DNA from: an uncultured Prevotellaceae bacterium
GTDB taxonomy: Bacteria > Bacteroidota > Bacteroidia > Bacteroidales > Bacteroidaceae
Direction of reading: 5' to 3'
Length of the DNA: 37,062 bases
Assembly (NCBI GenBank): GCA_947176895.1
Contig: CAMWSK010000026.1
Coordinates: 1-37,062 of the forward strand
Shown here: positions 1-7,475 of the stretch, piece by piece
Position numbering within the stretch: the first letter of the stretch is position 1
Layout: each line of letters opens with the position of its first letter
The notes under the pieces: generated by a model
Databases searched by the model: none
What the model saw: only the letters and a program-made list of their open reading frames with translations
Told to the model about the DNA's origin: nothing
Program-made: the position numbers and the translations under genes

Positions 1-28
1 AATGGAATCAGCCCTTATTTTTCAGAAT

Positions 29-65
29 CTAAAAAAGTTTAGCGGACAGTAATAAAAACTTTTAG
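29..65 (-). terminator. possible AT-rich terminator hairpin
   Basis: An imperfect inverted repeat (arms about 29-40 and 56-65, core AAAAGTTT/AAACTTTT) lies just past the stop of the minus-strand gene ending at 79. It is AT-rich and weak, so this is a tentative call. Nothing else is visible in bases 1-78. Confidence 0.3.
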
Positions 66-78
66 CTGTAGAAGTCGT

Positions 79-621
79 TCAGGCCGGGCAGTTCTTGTAG
101 CCTAAGCGGTATAATTCTGTACTGATGCCCACCAGATAGAGGGCGTGGATGCTGCGCACGTAGATGTGGAAAGCCATGGGGCTTTGGGGCTCAACGCCCT
201 CGTGGCGGATTTGGTTCAGGGCCAGGGTGGCGCAGGTGCGCACGACCTCCTCGGCCGATGTCACCTCTTCCTTCTTCAGCTTCAGGATGTCTTCCGTGAT
301 GTGCTCGTCCATGGCATCGAAACCGCGGGGAGCGCGTAGCCGGGCATAGGCGTCGGGCTGTTTCCGCAGAGTGTCCCAGTCTTTGTCCCACAGATGTGCC
401 ACGGCCATGCCCACGTACATCATCCATCCGAGCGACACGGTGGGATATTTTGCAATCTCGCGCACGCCGTCGGGCAGATAGCCCTCGGCCAGCGTGTTCC
501 ACAACTCGTCTAAGTCCGCCGAGGCCAGCAGTTCGCCGTTCAGACGATTCCATCCCGTGAGCAGTTGCACCAGTTTCTGCGTCAGATTCTGCTCGTATTT
601 GTCCAGATATTCCTTTTCCAT
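79..621 (-). CDS. conserved hypothetical protein, 180 aa
   Basis: I do not recognise the family. The protein is soluble-looking, with no signal peptide or membrane segment, and is probably mainly alpha-helical and cytoplasmic. It has an acidic/basic N-terminus (MEKEYLDKYEQN), an aromatic stretch around residues 60-85 (GWMMYVGMAVAHLWDKDWD) and a C-terminal segment ending in YRLGYKNCPA. I chose the ATG at 621. An in-frame ATG ten codons upstream (651) lies inside the minus-strand promoter (TACCTTTG at 649-656), so it is unlikely to be translated. The gene stands alone and diverges from the DUF4837-pdxB pair. Coding status is well supported by its length and clean frame; its function is unknown. 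Confidence 0.75.
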   Translation of the reverse strand: MEKEYLDKYEQNLTQKLVQLLTGWNRLNGELLASADLDELWNTLAEGYLPDGVREIAKYPTVSLGWMMYVGMAVAHLWDKDWDTLRKQPDAYARLRAPRGFDAMDEHITEDILKLKKEEVTSAEEVVRTCATLALNQIRHEGVEPQSPMAFHIYVRSIHALYLVGISTELYRLGYKNCPA

Positions 622-648
622 TGCGTTTTTTTGTCGTGTTTTCTGTTG

Positions 649-656
649 CAAAGGTA
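649..656 (-). promoter_or_regulatory. -7 promoter element for the 180-aa gene
   Basis: CAAAGGTA on the plus strand reads TACCTTTG on the minus strand, an exact TAnnTTTG match 27 nt before the chosen ATG. No clear TTTG -33 box is seen. Confidence 0.55.
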
Positions 657-669
657 CATAACTTTTTAA

Positions 670-677
670 TATCTTTG
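670..677 (+). promoter_or_regulatory. -7 promoter element for DUF4837-pdxB
   Basis: TATCTTTG matches TAnnTTTG exactly. A TTG at 646-648 sits 21 nt upstream. The predicted start of transcription, about 7 nt downstream, lies at or past the ATG at 681, which argues for the later start at 699 or 708. Confidence 0.55.
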
Positions 678-698
678 TGTATGGTTCTTGTCACGCGA

Positions 699-1718
699 AT
701 GAAGAAAATGAACAGAAAAAGAATTGTCTTGGCCTGCCTGTCTGCCCTGTCTGCTTTGTTGCCCGTGGCCTGTTTCGAGGGTGGCACGGGCGGAGATTTG
801 CTCGAGAGCAAGGGACAGCCTTGTGAGCTGGTGGTGGTGTGCGACGAAACGCTGCGCAAGTGTGGCGTGAACGATAGTGTCTTGGCCATTACCGAAGGGC
901 CGGTTCCCGGCTTGGGAGCCAACGAGATGGTGTTCCGCTCCACCCAACTGTCCACGCCCCAGTATATTCCGGCCTTTGGCATGATGCACAGCCAGGTGTT
1001 CTTCCGGCTCAACAAAAAGCTTAAGGAGGGGCAGGTGAGGGTGGCCTATGACACCAAGGCCCGCCCCCAGATTATGGTCACCGTGGAAGCTCCGTCCGTG
1101 GAGGCGATGGGCGATTTGCTGGAGAAGCGCGGCAAGGAAGTGCAGCAGTTGATCTATGATTTTCAGGTGAGGCGCCTGGCACGTGTGGCACGCAGCAATC
1201 CCAGCGAGCGCGTGGACAAGGAGCTGAGAGCCGTGGCCGGCTATTCGGTGAGTGTGCCTGCCGAGCTGAGGGCCACCAAGCGCGGCACCGACTTCCTGTG
1301 GGCGGGCACCAACCGTGTGCAGGAGGATATGAACTTCCTTTTCTATACGTTCCCTTGGGATGAGGCGGAGACGAATCCCATAGGCCGTTTTGTGGAGCAG
1401 CGCGACAGTGTGCTGAAGAAAAACGTGCCGGGTTCCCGTCCCACGCAGTGGATGACCACGGCCAAAGGACGGGACGGGGAACCCGTGGTGTGGGCGCGTC
1501 CCGTGGCATTGAAAGGGCGCAGGCTTACTGAGGTGCGGGGGCTGTGGGAACTGCACAACGGCTTCATGGGAGGCCCCTTCGTGGCTTTGGCCGATGTGGA
1601 CAGCGTGAACCGCCGTGTGGTGGTGGCCGAGGGGTTCGTGTATAACCCGCAAGGACAGAAGCGCGACCTGATGCGGCGCATGGAGGGTGCACTGCAGACT
1701 TTGAAAAAGGTGAAATAA
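699..1718 (+). CDS. DUF4837 family protein, probable lipoprotein
   Basis: The 339-aa product has a basic N-terminus (MKKMNRKR), a hydrophobic stretch and a cysteine in LLPVAC at about residue 25. It therefore looks exported and probably lipidated, although proline at -3 is not a textbook lipobox. The body resembles the DUF4837 family, widespread in Bacteroidota and of unknown function. Recognisable pieces are the early GQPCELVVVCDE segment, the FRSTQLSTPQY region and the C-terminal GPFVALADVDSVNRRVVVAEGFVYNP. ATG codons occur at 699 and 708; upstream in-frame ATGs overlap the promoter. It is followed after 13 nt by pdxB, so the two are probably co-transcribed. Family call fairly confident, role unknown. 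Confidence 0.8.
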   Translation: MKKMNRKRIVLACLSALSALLPVACFEGGTGGDLLESKGQPCELVVVCDETLRKCGVNDSVLAITEGPVPGLGANEMVFRSTQLSTPQYIPAFGMMHSQVFFRLNKKLKEGQVRVAYDTKARPQIMVTVEAPSVEAMGDLLEKRGKEVQQLIYDFQVRRLARVARSNPSERVDKELRAVAGYSVSVPAELRATKRGTDFLWAGTNRVQEDMNFLFYTFPWDEAETNPIGRFVEQRDSVLKKNVPGSRPTQWMTTAKGRDGEPVVWARPVALKGRRLTEVRGLWELHNGFMGGPFVALADVDSVNRRVVVAEGFVYNPQGQKRDLMRRMEGALQTLKKVK

Positions 1719-1731
1719 TAAAGACAGAATC

Positions 1732-2757
1732 ATGAAGGCAGTATGTGATGACAAAATACCGTTCATCCGCCCCGCACTGGACGAGTTGATGGACGAGGTG
1801 GCTTATCTGCCCGGCAACCGGATTACAGCCGGGGACGTACGGGATGCCGAGGTGCTCATCGTACGCACCCGAACCCGCTGTGACCGCAGCTTGCTTGAGG
1901 GCAGCCGTGTCCGGTTCATCGCCACGGCCACCATCGGTTTCGACCATCTGGATACGGACTATCTTCACGAGGCCGGCATCCAATGGGTGAATTGCCCCGG
2001 ATGTAACGCCACATCGGTGGCTCAGTATGTGCGCAACAGCCTGATACTTTGGTCACGCCACACCGGTTGCGATCTGAGCCGTCTCACTGCCGGAGTGGTG
2101 GGTGTAGGCCACGTGGGCAAGGAGGTGGTGAAAGCCCTGGAGACGCTGGGCTGCCGTGTCCTGCTCAACGATCCTCCGCGGGCGGAGAAGGAGGGTGGCA
2201 GTCGGTTTGTCACCCTTGGGCAGATTGCCCGCGAGGCTGACATCATCACCATCCACACTCCCTTGACAAGGGGGGGGCAATGGCCCACGCACCACATGAT
2301 TGACGGACGTTTCTTCCATGCGTTGGGACACCGCCCTCTGCTGATCAACAGCGCCCGCGGCGAAGTGGTGGACAATGAGGCTTTGGAGGCGGCTTTGGAT
2401 GACGGACGCATCCGGCAGGCTGTCATCGACACATGGGAGAACGAACCCGATATCCGCCTCTCGTTATTAAAAAAGGTATTCATCGGTACGCCGCATATCG
2501 CCGGATATAGTGCGGATGGCAAGGCCAATGCCACACGGATGGTGCTGAAGGCACTCTGCCACTACCTGGGGCGTCCCTTCACTTTCTCGATCGTTCCCCC
2601 TCTGCTGCCCGATGCCGGTAAACTGCCTGCGTCAAGCGAGGACAGGGCCTTGGCGCTTTACAACCCCAAACGTGACAGCGATTTGCTGAAGAGCTGTCCC
2701 GAAGGCTTTGAAAGGCAACGGGGAAATTATCCTTTGAGAAGAGAAAAAGCGGAATAA
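1732..2757 (+). CDS. pdxB: 4-phosphoerythronate dehydrogenase PdxB
   Basis: NAD-dependent oxidation of 4-phospho-D-erythronate, the second step of the DXP-dependent pyridoxal 5'-phosphate pathway, in the cytoplasm. The 341-aa sequence is a D-2-hydroxyacid dehydrogenase: an N-terminal substrate domain starting MKAVCDDKIPF, then the Rossmann dinucleotide motif GVVGVGHVG at about residue 122. The catalytic trio follows: Arg in INSARGE, Glu in WENEPD and His in TPHIAGYS. It is somewhat shorter than E. coli PdxB (about 378 aa). Beyond the HIAGYS block the C-terminus is short and divergent (KRDSDLLKSCPEGFERQ), so the usual dimerisation domain seems reduced. It follows the DUF4837 gene by 13 nt, probably in one transcript. 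Confidence 0.93.
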   Translation: MKAVCDDKIPFIRPALDELMDEVAYLPGNRITAGDVRDAEVLIVRTRTRCDRSLLEGSRVRFIATATIGFDHLDTDYLHEAGIQWVNCPGCNATSVAQYVRNSLILWSRHTGCDLSRLTAGVVGVGHVGKEVVKALETLGCRVLLNDPPRAEKEGGSRFVTLGQIAREADIITIHTPLTRGGQWPTHHMIDGRFFHALGHRPLLINSARGEVVDNEALEAALDDGRIRQAVIDTWENEPDIRLSLLKKVFIGTPHIAGYSADGKANATRMVLKALCHYLGRPFTFSIVPPLLPDAGKLPASSEDRALALYNPKRDSDLLKSCPEGFERQRGNYPLRREKAE

Positions 2758-2770
2758 AGGGCCGTAAAAA

Positions 2771-2797
2771 TTGCACAATGTTATAGCGGTTGTGCAA
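2771..2797. promoter_or_regulatory. perfect 8-bp dyad upstream of acpP (candidate operator)
   Basis: TTGCACAA (2771-2778) and TTGTGCAA (2790-2797) form a perfect inverted repeat with an 11-nt spacer. It lies between pdxB and the acpP promoter, 26 nt upstream of the -33 box. No T-tract follows directly, so it is a poor intrinsic terminator. It could be an operator for a fatty-acid regulator or simply a 3' hairpin of the pdxB transcript. Confidence 0.5.
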
Positions 2798-2823
2798 GAA
2801 GATAGCACTTTTTACATTAAAAG

Positions 2824-2855
2824 TTTGGTCATGTGCGAAAAACATGTTTACTTTG
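2824..2855 (+). promoter_or_regulatory. promoter of acpP-fabF-rnc
   Basis: TTTG at 2824-2827, a 20-nt spacer, then TTACTTTG at 2848-2855, one base off TAnnTTTG. This gives a leader of about 55 nt before acpP. The spacer holds the 10-bp palindrome AAACATGTTT (2840-2849), running into the -7 box. Confidence 0.7.
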
Positions 2856-2918
2856 CACCTTGAAATAGAGAGAGAAAGGATAAAAATTAATTACAAACAT
2901 CTATAAATCTATAGAAAA

Positions 2919-3146
2919 ATGGAAGAAAAAGTAAAAGCAATTATCGTAGACAAGTTGGGCGTTGATGAGGCTGACGTAGTGGAAACCGCTAACTTCACTC
3001 AGGATTTGGGTGCTGACTCTCTGGACACCGTAGAGCTGATCATGGAGTTCGAGAAGGAGTTCGGTATCACCATTCCCGACGATGACGCCGAGAAGATCAC
3101 CACCGTAGGTGACGCTATCGCTTACATCAAGGAGCACAAGAACTAA
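2919..3146 (+). CDS. acpP: acyl carrier protein AcpP
   Basis: Carries growing acyl chains as thioesters on a 4'-phosphopantetheine arm during type II fatty-acid synthesis in the cytoplasm. The 75-aa acidic protein is full length for the family. It contains the attachment motif GADSLD, with the modified serine at residue 34, followed by helix II ([13 protein letters not shown]). The gene starts an operon with fabF 22 nt downstream and rnc after that. It has a strong-looking promoter, as expected for one of the most abundant proteins in the cell. The initiating ATG is unambiguous. Confidence 0.97.
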   Translation: MEEKVKAIIVDKLGVDEADVVETANFTQDLGADSLDTVELIMEFEKEFGITIPDDDAEKITTVGDAIAYIKEHKN

Positions 3147-3168
3147 AAAAATAACACTTTCCGATAGG

Positions 3169-4434
3169 ATGGAATTAAAAAGAGTTGTAGTAACCGGACT
3201 TGGAGCCGTGACACCTATAGGCAATACCGCTGAGGAGACTTGGAAGAATTGTCTGGCAGGTGTCAGCGGTGCCGCTCCCATCACTCGGTTCGATGCCAGC
3301 AAGTTCAAGACAACTTTTGCTTGCGAGGTGAAGAACTTCGACCCCACAGCTTTTGTCGACCGCAAGGAAGTCCGCAAGATGGATCCTTTCTGCCAGTTTG
3401 CTATGGCTGCAGCCACCATGGCTGTAGATGACAGCAAGATGGATTTGGAGACTGTCAACAAGAATCGCATCGGTGTGGTTTTGGGTGTGGGTATCGGTGG
3501 CATGCACACCTTCGAGGAGGAGGAGTGGAACTATGCCCGCAACGGCGAGACCATGGGTCCCAAGTATAATCCTTTCTTTGTGCCCAAGATGATCGGCGAT
3601 ATTGCTGCCGGCCATATCAGCATGAAGTACGGATTTCACGGTCCTAACTATATCACTGCCAGTGCATGTGCCTCCAGCACCAACGCTTTGGCCGATGCCT
3701 TCAACCTGATTCGTTTGGGTAAGGCCGACGCCATCGTGACGGGTGGTGCCGAAGCTGCCATCTATCCCGGTGGTGTGGGTGGTTTCACCGCCATGCACGC
3801 TCTAAGCACCCGCAACGATGAGCCTCAGACGGCCAGTCGCCCCTTCAGTGCAAGCCGTGACGGCTTTGTGATGGGTGAGGGTAGTGTGTGCCTGATTCTC
3901 GAAGAGTTGGAGCACGCCAAGGCCCGCGGTGCTAAGATTTATGCCGAGGTAGCCGGCGCAGGCATGAGTGCCGACGCCCACCACATCACCGCTTCACATC
4001 CCGAAGGCTTGGGCGCCAAGCTTGTGATGGAGAATGCTTTGGAGGATGCCGGCATGCAGCCCACGGACATCGACTACATCAATGTGCACGGCACCAGCAC
4101 CCCTGTGGGTGACATCAGCGAGGTGAAGGCCATCCAGGCCCTCTTCGGTGAACATGCCTATAAGTTGAACATCAGCTCTACCAAGAGCATGACCGGCCAC
4201 CTTTTGGGTGCAGCCGGAGCTATCGAGGCTATGTTCAGCGTGCTGGCTGTGCAGAACGACATTGTGCCCCCCACCATCAACCACCAGGCAGGTGACGAGG
4301 ATGAGAACATCGACTATAAGTTGAATTTCACCTTCGGCCAGCCTCAGAAGCGCACTGTACGTGCGGCTCTGAGCAACACCTTCGGTTTCGGCGGACACAA
4401 TGCGTGTGCCATCTTTAAGAAGTACGCAGACTGA
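3169..4434 (+). CDS. fabF: beta-ketoacyl-ACP synthase II FabF
   Basis: Condenses malonyl-ACP with acyl-ACP in fatty-acid elongation and, in the type II family, also acts in elongation of unsaturated chains. The 421-aa protein starts MELKRVVVTGLGAV. A longer open frame would overlap acpP and is not needed. The Cys-His-His catalytic triad is present: Cys167 in SACASS, His307 in VHGTST and His344 in TGHLLGAAGA. The C-terminus has the usual glycine-rich FGFGGHN loop. The gene sits 22 nt after acpP, and the next cistron (rnc) begins 7 nt after its stop, or overlaps it if an upstream ATG is used. acpP-fabF-rnc is a familiar order in Bacteroidota. Confidence 0.97.
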   Translation: MELKRVVVTGLGAVTPIGNTAEETWKNCLAGVSGAAPITRFDASKFKTTFACEVKNFDPTAFVDRKEVRKMDPFCQFAMAAATMAVDDSKMDLETVNKNRIGVVLGVGIGGMHTFEEEEWNYARNGETMGPKYNPFFVPKMIGDIAAGHISMKYGFHGPNYITASACASSTNALADAFNLIRLGKADAIVTGGAEAAIYPGGVGGFTAMHALSTRNDEPQTASRPFSASRDGFVMGEGSVCLILEELEHAKARGAKIYAEVAGAGMSADAHHITASHPEGLGAKLVMENALEDAGMQPTDIDYINVHGTSTPVGDISEVKAIQALFGEHAYKLNISSTKSMTGHLLGAAGAIEAMFSVLAVQNDIVPPTINHQAGDEDENIDYKLNFTFGQPQKRTVRAALSNTFGFGGHNACAIFKKYAD

Positions 4435-4441
4435 TATTATT

Positions 4442-5719
4442 GTGAGTCCACAAGATTTTCTTAGTAAGCTAAAGCTCCCTTTCCGAAAGGACAGGGAGCT
4501 TTATCGTTCCTTGTATCAGATTTTGGGTTTCTATCCCCGAAACATTGCGTTTTACAAGCAGGCGTTGGTGCACAAGAGTGCCTTGGGTCGCCGCTTTCAG
4601 GGTCAGAACCAAAACAACGAACGTTTGGAGTTCCTGGGAGATGCCGTGCTTGATGCTGTGGTAGGTGATATCGTCTATCACCATTTTAAAGGCAAGCCGG
4701 AGGGTTTCCTGACCAACACCAGAAGCAAGATTGTCCAGCGTGAGAGCCTCAATCGCATAGCTACCGAGATGGGTATCGACCGATTGGTCAAGAGCAGCGA
4801 TACCGTGCATAACGCCCACAACAGCAATTTGAATGGAAACGCTTTCGAAGCTTTGGTGGGTGCCGTGTATGAGGATCGCGGTTATGATTATTGCAAGCGC
4901 TTCATGGAACGCCGTATTCTGAAATCATTGGTGAACATCGATAAGATTGCTTATAAGGAGGTTAACTTTAAGAGCAAGCTCATCGAGTGGTGTCAGAAGA
5001 ACAAACTTCACTTCGACTTTGAGCTGGTGGCCGAGGGCAAAGAGAATGCTGCCTCGCCAACATTCCAAAGTCGTGTTGTGTTGGAGGGCGTGGAGTGTGG
5101 CCAAGGTAAGGGTTACACCAAGAGAGAGAGCCAGCAGTTGGCATCGAAGGACGCCTTGCAGAAGCTTAAGCGCCAAAGGACGTTGGAAAAAGAAGTGTTT
5201 CTTGCCAAAAGCCGACGAACGGCAATGGACGAGCAACCTATAGCTCTGTTGCCTGATGTTCCTATGGATGCGGTTTCGGCAGAGAAGAAAGTCCAGACTC
5301 CTTCCAGACCTTCCGCGAAGAGAAAGGGAAAAGGTGCCAAGGAAACTTCAGAAACTTCCTCGCAATCAAAGGGAGAGACGCAATCAAAGGGAACTTCGCG
5401 GTCAAAGGATGTATCGCGGTCCGGGGAGTCTTCGCAGTCATCAAGTTCGTTGAGACCTGACGAAGCACCTCGGAACGGGGATTCTTTGCAACCCGATGAG
5501 ACAACGAAGTCTGTTCCTGAGAAAAAAGTAAAGCCGAAAGAACGCAAGCAAAAAGGGAACAGCCGGACAAGAAGAGCCGAGAAAGCGCGAAGAGAACGGG
5601 AAGGTCAACCTCAGGCCGAGGATGAATTGCCTATTGATTTCAGCGATGTGACGGCTCGTCCCAAGACGCGTGAGGAGATTATTGCCCAGGCCGAGGAAGA
5701 AGCTTTGCGCCAGGCATAG
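4442..5719 (+). CDS. rnc: ribonuclease III with long low-complexity C-terminal tail
   Basis: Double-stranded-RNA endonuclease for rRNA and mRNA processing. With the GTG start at 4442 the protein is 425 aa. The RNase III domain has the signature NNERLEFLGDAVLDAVVGD at about residues 57-75 and the second acidic helix NAFEALVGAVYED at about 132-144. A dsRNA-binding domain (FKSKLIEWCQKN to SKDALQKLKRQ) ends near residue 243. After that come about 180 residues of Ser/Lys/Arg/Glu-rich sequence with a degenerate hexapeptide repeat of SQSKGE type. Family members usually end soon after the dsRBD, so the tail is unusual. The frame stays open to a natural stop and the extreme C-terminus (ELPIDFSDVTARPK) looks less repetitive. 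GTG 4442 gives an N-terminus of family-like length; the alternative ATG at 4400 overlaps fabF by 35 nt. Confidence 0.93.
   Translation: MSPQDFLSKLKLPFRKDRELYRSLYQILGFYPRNIAFYKQALVHKSALGRRFQGQNQNNERLEFLGDAVLDAVVGDIVYHHFKGKPEGFLTNTRSKIVQRESLNRIATEMGIDRLVKSSDTVHNAHNSNLNGNAFEALVGAVYEDRGYDYCKRFMERRILKSLVNIDKIAYKEVNFKSKLIEWCQKNKLHFDFELVAEGKENAASPTFQSRVVLEGVECGQGKGYTKRESQQLASKDALQKLKRQRTLEKEVFLAKSRRTAMDEQPIALLPDVPMDAVSAEKKVQTPSRPSAKRKGKGAKETSETSSQSKGETQSKGTSRSKDVSRSGESSQSSSSLRPDEAPRNGDSLQPDETTKSVPEKKVKPKERKQKGNSRTRRAEKARREREGQPQAEDELPIDFSDVTARPKTREEIIAQAEEEALRQA
5362..5451 (+). repeat. degenerate 18-bp tandem repeat inside rnc
   Basis: Five consecutive 18-nt units begin at 5362, 5380, 5398, 5416 and 5434. 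The first two share GCAATCAAAGGGA and later units drift (GCGGTCAAAGG, GCGGTCCGGGG, GCAGTCATCAAG). They encode hexapeptides of SQSKGE, TQSKGT, SRSKDV and SRSGES type and keep the reading frame. Confidence 0.8.
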
Positions 5720-5749
5720 ACAGATTGGTTCTAAGAGTAGATAAGAGAG

Positions 5750-5816
5750 AAGGGTGTGTCAGCAGGTGAATACCTCGAAAGGGGAGAACTTCACCGGACG
5801 CACCCTTATTTTTTAT
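5750..5816. terminator. bidirectional terminator between rnc and the LPS operon
   Basis: Outer arms AAGGGTGTGTC (5750-5760) and GACGCACCCTT (5797-5807) pair with one G-U wobble. A second inner stem, GGTGAA/TTCACC, pairs 5765-5770 with 5790-5795. A T-run follows on the plus strand (5808-5816). The hairpin overlaps the last codon of the convergent acyltransferase gene, so it probably ends both units. Confidence 0.75.
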
Positions 5817-6720
5817 CCTTAACGGTCAGCCACTCTTCCTTTGTCCGCTTCCATCGTTTGTGCGTCCATAGCCAAAGGTGCGGTTCTTTCCGTATGGTCT
5901 TTTCCAGCAATTGTGCGTAGGTGTCGGTCAGTTGATAGTCGGGAATGTCTTTGTTTGCGTCGGCGATGTGCTTCAGTTCGGCGCGGTAGTATCCCCGTCG
6001 CGGGCGTGTCACGTCAAGGTAATAGATTTCTGCGCCCAACGTCTTGCCCAGCTTTTCGGTTCCGATGTAGAAGCTTGTGTCGTGATGCAGGAATTCACAC
6101 CACTGGTGCATGCTCTCCCATTTGGGGCATTGGTCGGCAATGAAGCCCACCACGGGGCGTTTCCCCTGTTTTCTCAGGTTGAGGATGTGGCGCAAGGTTT
6201 CTTTCATGGGGATGCACTCACCTCCGAATTGTTTACGCATGTCCAGGAATATCCGGTCGATGTATGCGTTTTTCAGCGGGTGATATATTTGCGCTCCGGC
6301 AAATTCGTCGGTCAGGTGCATGGGAAAGGAGGCCAGCCATTCCCAGTTGCAGTAGTGTCCGATATAGACAAAGGAGAAGAAATGGTCGTTCTCCTTCATG
6401 CGCTGTTGCATGTCTTCCATCCCCACCCATTCCACGTGTTTGGCCATTCTTTTGGGTGGCATCGAACGCAGTTTGACGGTTTCCACGATGTAGTCGCAGA
6501 GGAAATGGTAGAACTGCCGCTCTGTCTGCCGGCGTTCGCCGGCGGTTTTCTCGGGGAAGCAGTCGCGCAGATGGGTTTCCACCAGTTTGCGCCGGTACCT
6601 CACCAGATGGAAAATGACAGGAAAGAGGAGAATGTCAGAGAAAGCGTAGAGTGCCTTCAGGGGTAGTTTGGACAAGATGTGCCAAACGATATTGAGCAGT
6701 TTTCCCCACATCTTTTTCAT
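5806..6720 (-). CDS. LpxL/HtrB-family lipid A acyltransferase
   Basis: Predicted late acyltransferase that adds a secondary acyl chain to Kdo-lipid A (or a related lysolipid) at the inner membrane. The 304-aa protein has an N-terminal membrane anchor region (LKALYAFSDILLFPVIFHLV, residues about 20-40). The family's H-x4-acid catalytic motif appears as GHYCNWEW at about residue 120, and a typical C-terminal WLWTHKRWK block is present. The ATG at 6720 overlaps the stop of the upstream kinase gene as ATGA, which suggests translational coupling. The open frame reaches further upstream, but only inside that kinase gene. Third gene of an LPS-assembly operon. Exact acyl donor and position cannot be read from sequence. 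Confidence 0.88.
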   Translation of the reverse strand: MKKMWGKLLNIVWHILSKLPLKALYAFSDILLFPVIFHLVRYRRKLVETHLRDCFPEKTAGERRQTERQFYHFLCDYIVETVKLRSMPPKRMAKHVEWVGMEDMQQRMKENDHFFSFVYIGHYCNWEWLASFPMHLTDEFAGAQIYHPLKNAYIDRIFLDMRKQFGGECIPMKETLRHILNLRKQGKRPVVGFIADQCPKWESMHQWCEFLHHDTSFYIGTEKLGKTLGAEIYYLDVTRPRRGYYRAELKHIADANKDIPDYQLTDTYAQLLEKTIRKEPHLWLWTHKRWKRTKEEWLTVKDKK

Positions 6721-7475
6721 CTTTTGACCGCTTTGTTCAGGGTTTCCATAATCCATTCGAGGCACTTCTGTGTGTCTATGCCTCGTTCTTCGGCATAGCT
6801 TCGTGCCATCACGCTCCATTGCCGGGGCGATGCCGTGATGCGTTCGGCGAAGTTCCTGCATCCTTCTTTCTGTCCCACGCGGTGAAAGCGTATGCGGTTG
6901 AGGTCCACCAGCTCCACGTGTGCCTCGCCCTTGTCGTCGATGCCCAGCAGCAGGTTGCCGTTGTTGTAGTCTTTGTGCAGCATGCCGGCGTTATGAAAGC
7001 GTGCGGTGAAGCATCCCACGGCTTTCAGGAACTTGTCTTCGGTGTCTGTTCCTTGGAACATCCCGTCGGAAACGTTGAAGAAGGTGTAGGGAAGCGTGCT
7101 CTCCACGCTCACGTAATAGCTTCTTTTGAACCAGACACCATTCTTTTTTTCTTCGCCGAAGGCCACGGGAGTTGGCGAGCCGAGTCCCTGTCGGTTCAGC
7201 CGTTGGGCATAGCGGTAAGAACGTTCCGCCTTGCTTCGGCGGAAGAGGGCATAGATGAGCCGGTTGGGCAGGCTGGGCAGAGCGAAGGCTTTCACCACCA
7301 TCGGTGTGCCGTCGGGTGCCTGCAACACGCGTAATTGGTTGCGGCGGTTGTGTATCAACAGCCCCTCTTCCCGTGCAAATCGCCCGGGAATGCTTTCCAG
7401 GAAGGGCCTTATGTGGTCGTAGTCGGGGCTGATGGTCCAGCTCATAGAGGCATTGGTTTTGTTCTCCATGCACAT
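6717..7475 (-). CDS. InaA/Kdo-kinase family lipopolysaccharide kinase
   Basis: Predicted small-molecule kinase of the protein-kinase-like fold that phosphorylates a sugar of the LPS inner core, most likely Kdo. The 252-aa sequence has a lysine in PMVVKAFA for ATP binding. The catalytic loop is LHKDYNNGNLLL (H-x-D-x4-N), and VDLNRIRF replaces the usual DFD/DFG-type metal-binding motif. The chosen ATG (7475) overlaps the stop of the glycosyltransferase gene as TGATG; other in-frame ATGs are at 7490 and 7469. It sits between a glycosyltransferase and an LpxL-type acyltransferase, which supports an LPS-core role. The precise acceptor is inferred. Confidence 0.85.
   Translation of the reverse strand: MCMENKTNASMSWTISPDYDHIRPFLESIPGRFAREEGLLIHNRRNQLRVLQAPDGTPMVVKAFALPSLPNRLIYALFRRSKAERSYRYAQRLNRQGLGSPTPVAFGEEKKNGVWFKRSYYVSVESTLPYTFFNVSDGMFQGTDTEDKFLKAVGCFTARFHNAGMLHKDYNNGNLLLGIDDKGEAHVELVDLNRIRFHRVGQKEGCRNFAERITASPRQWSVMARSYAEERGIDTQKCLEWIMETLNKAVKR

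Noticed and set aside
621..698. Earlier start for the DUF4837 protein at 621 or 681
   Set aside because: Both lie before or at the predicted transcription start (TATCTTTG at 670-677); the signal peptide begins at 699 or 708.
2840..2849. AAACATGTTT in the acpP promoter as a further copy of the array dyad
   Set aside because: It is a single palindrome without the two-base centre and without tandem partners. It probably results from the AT-rich promoter.
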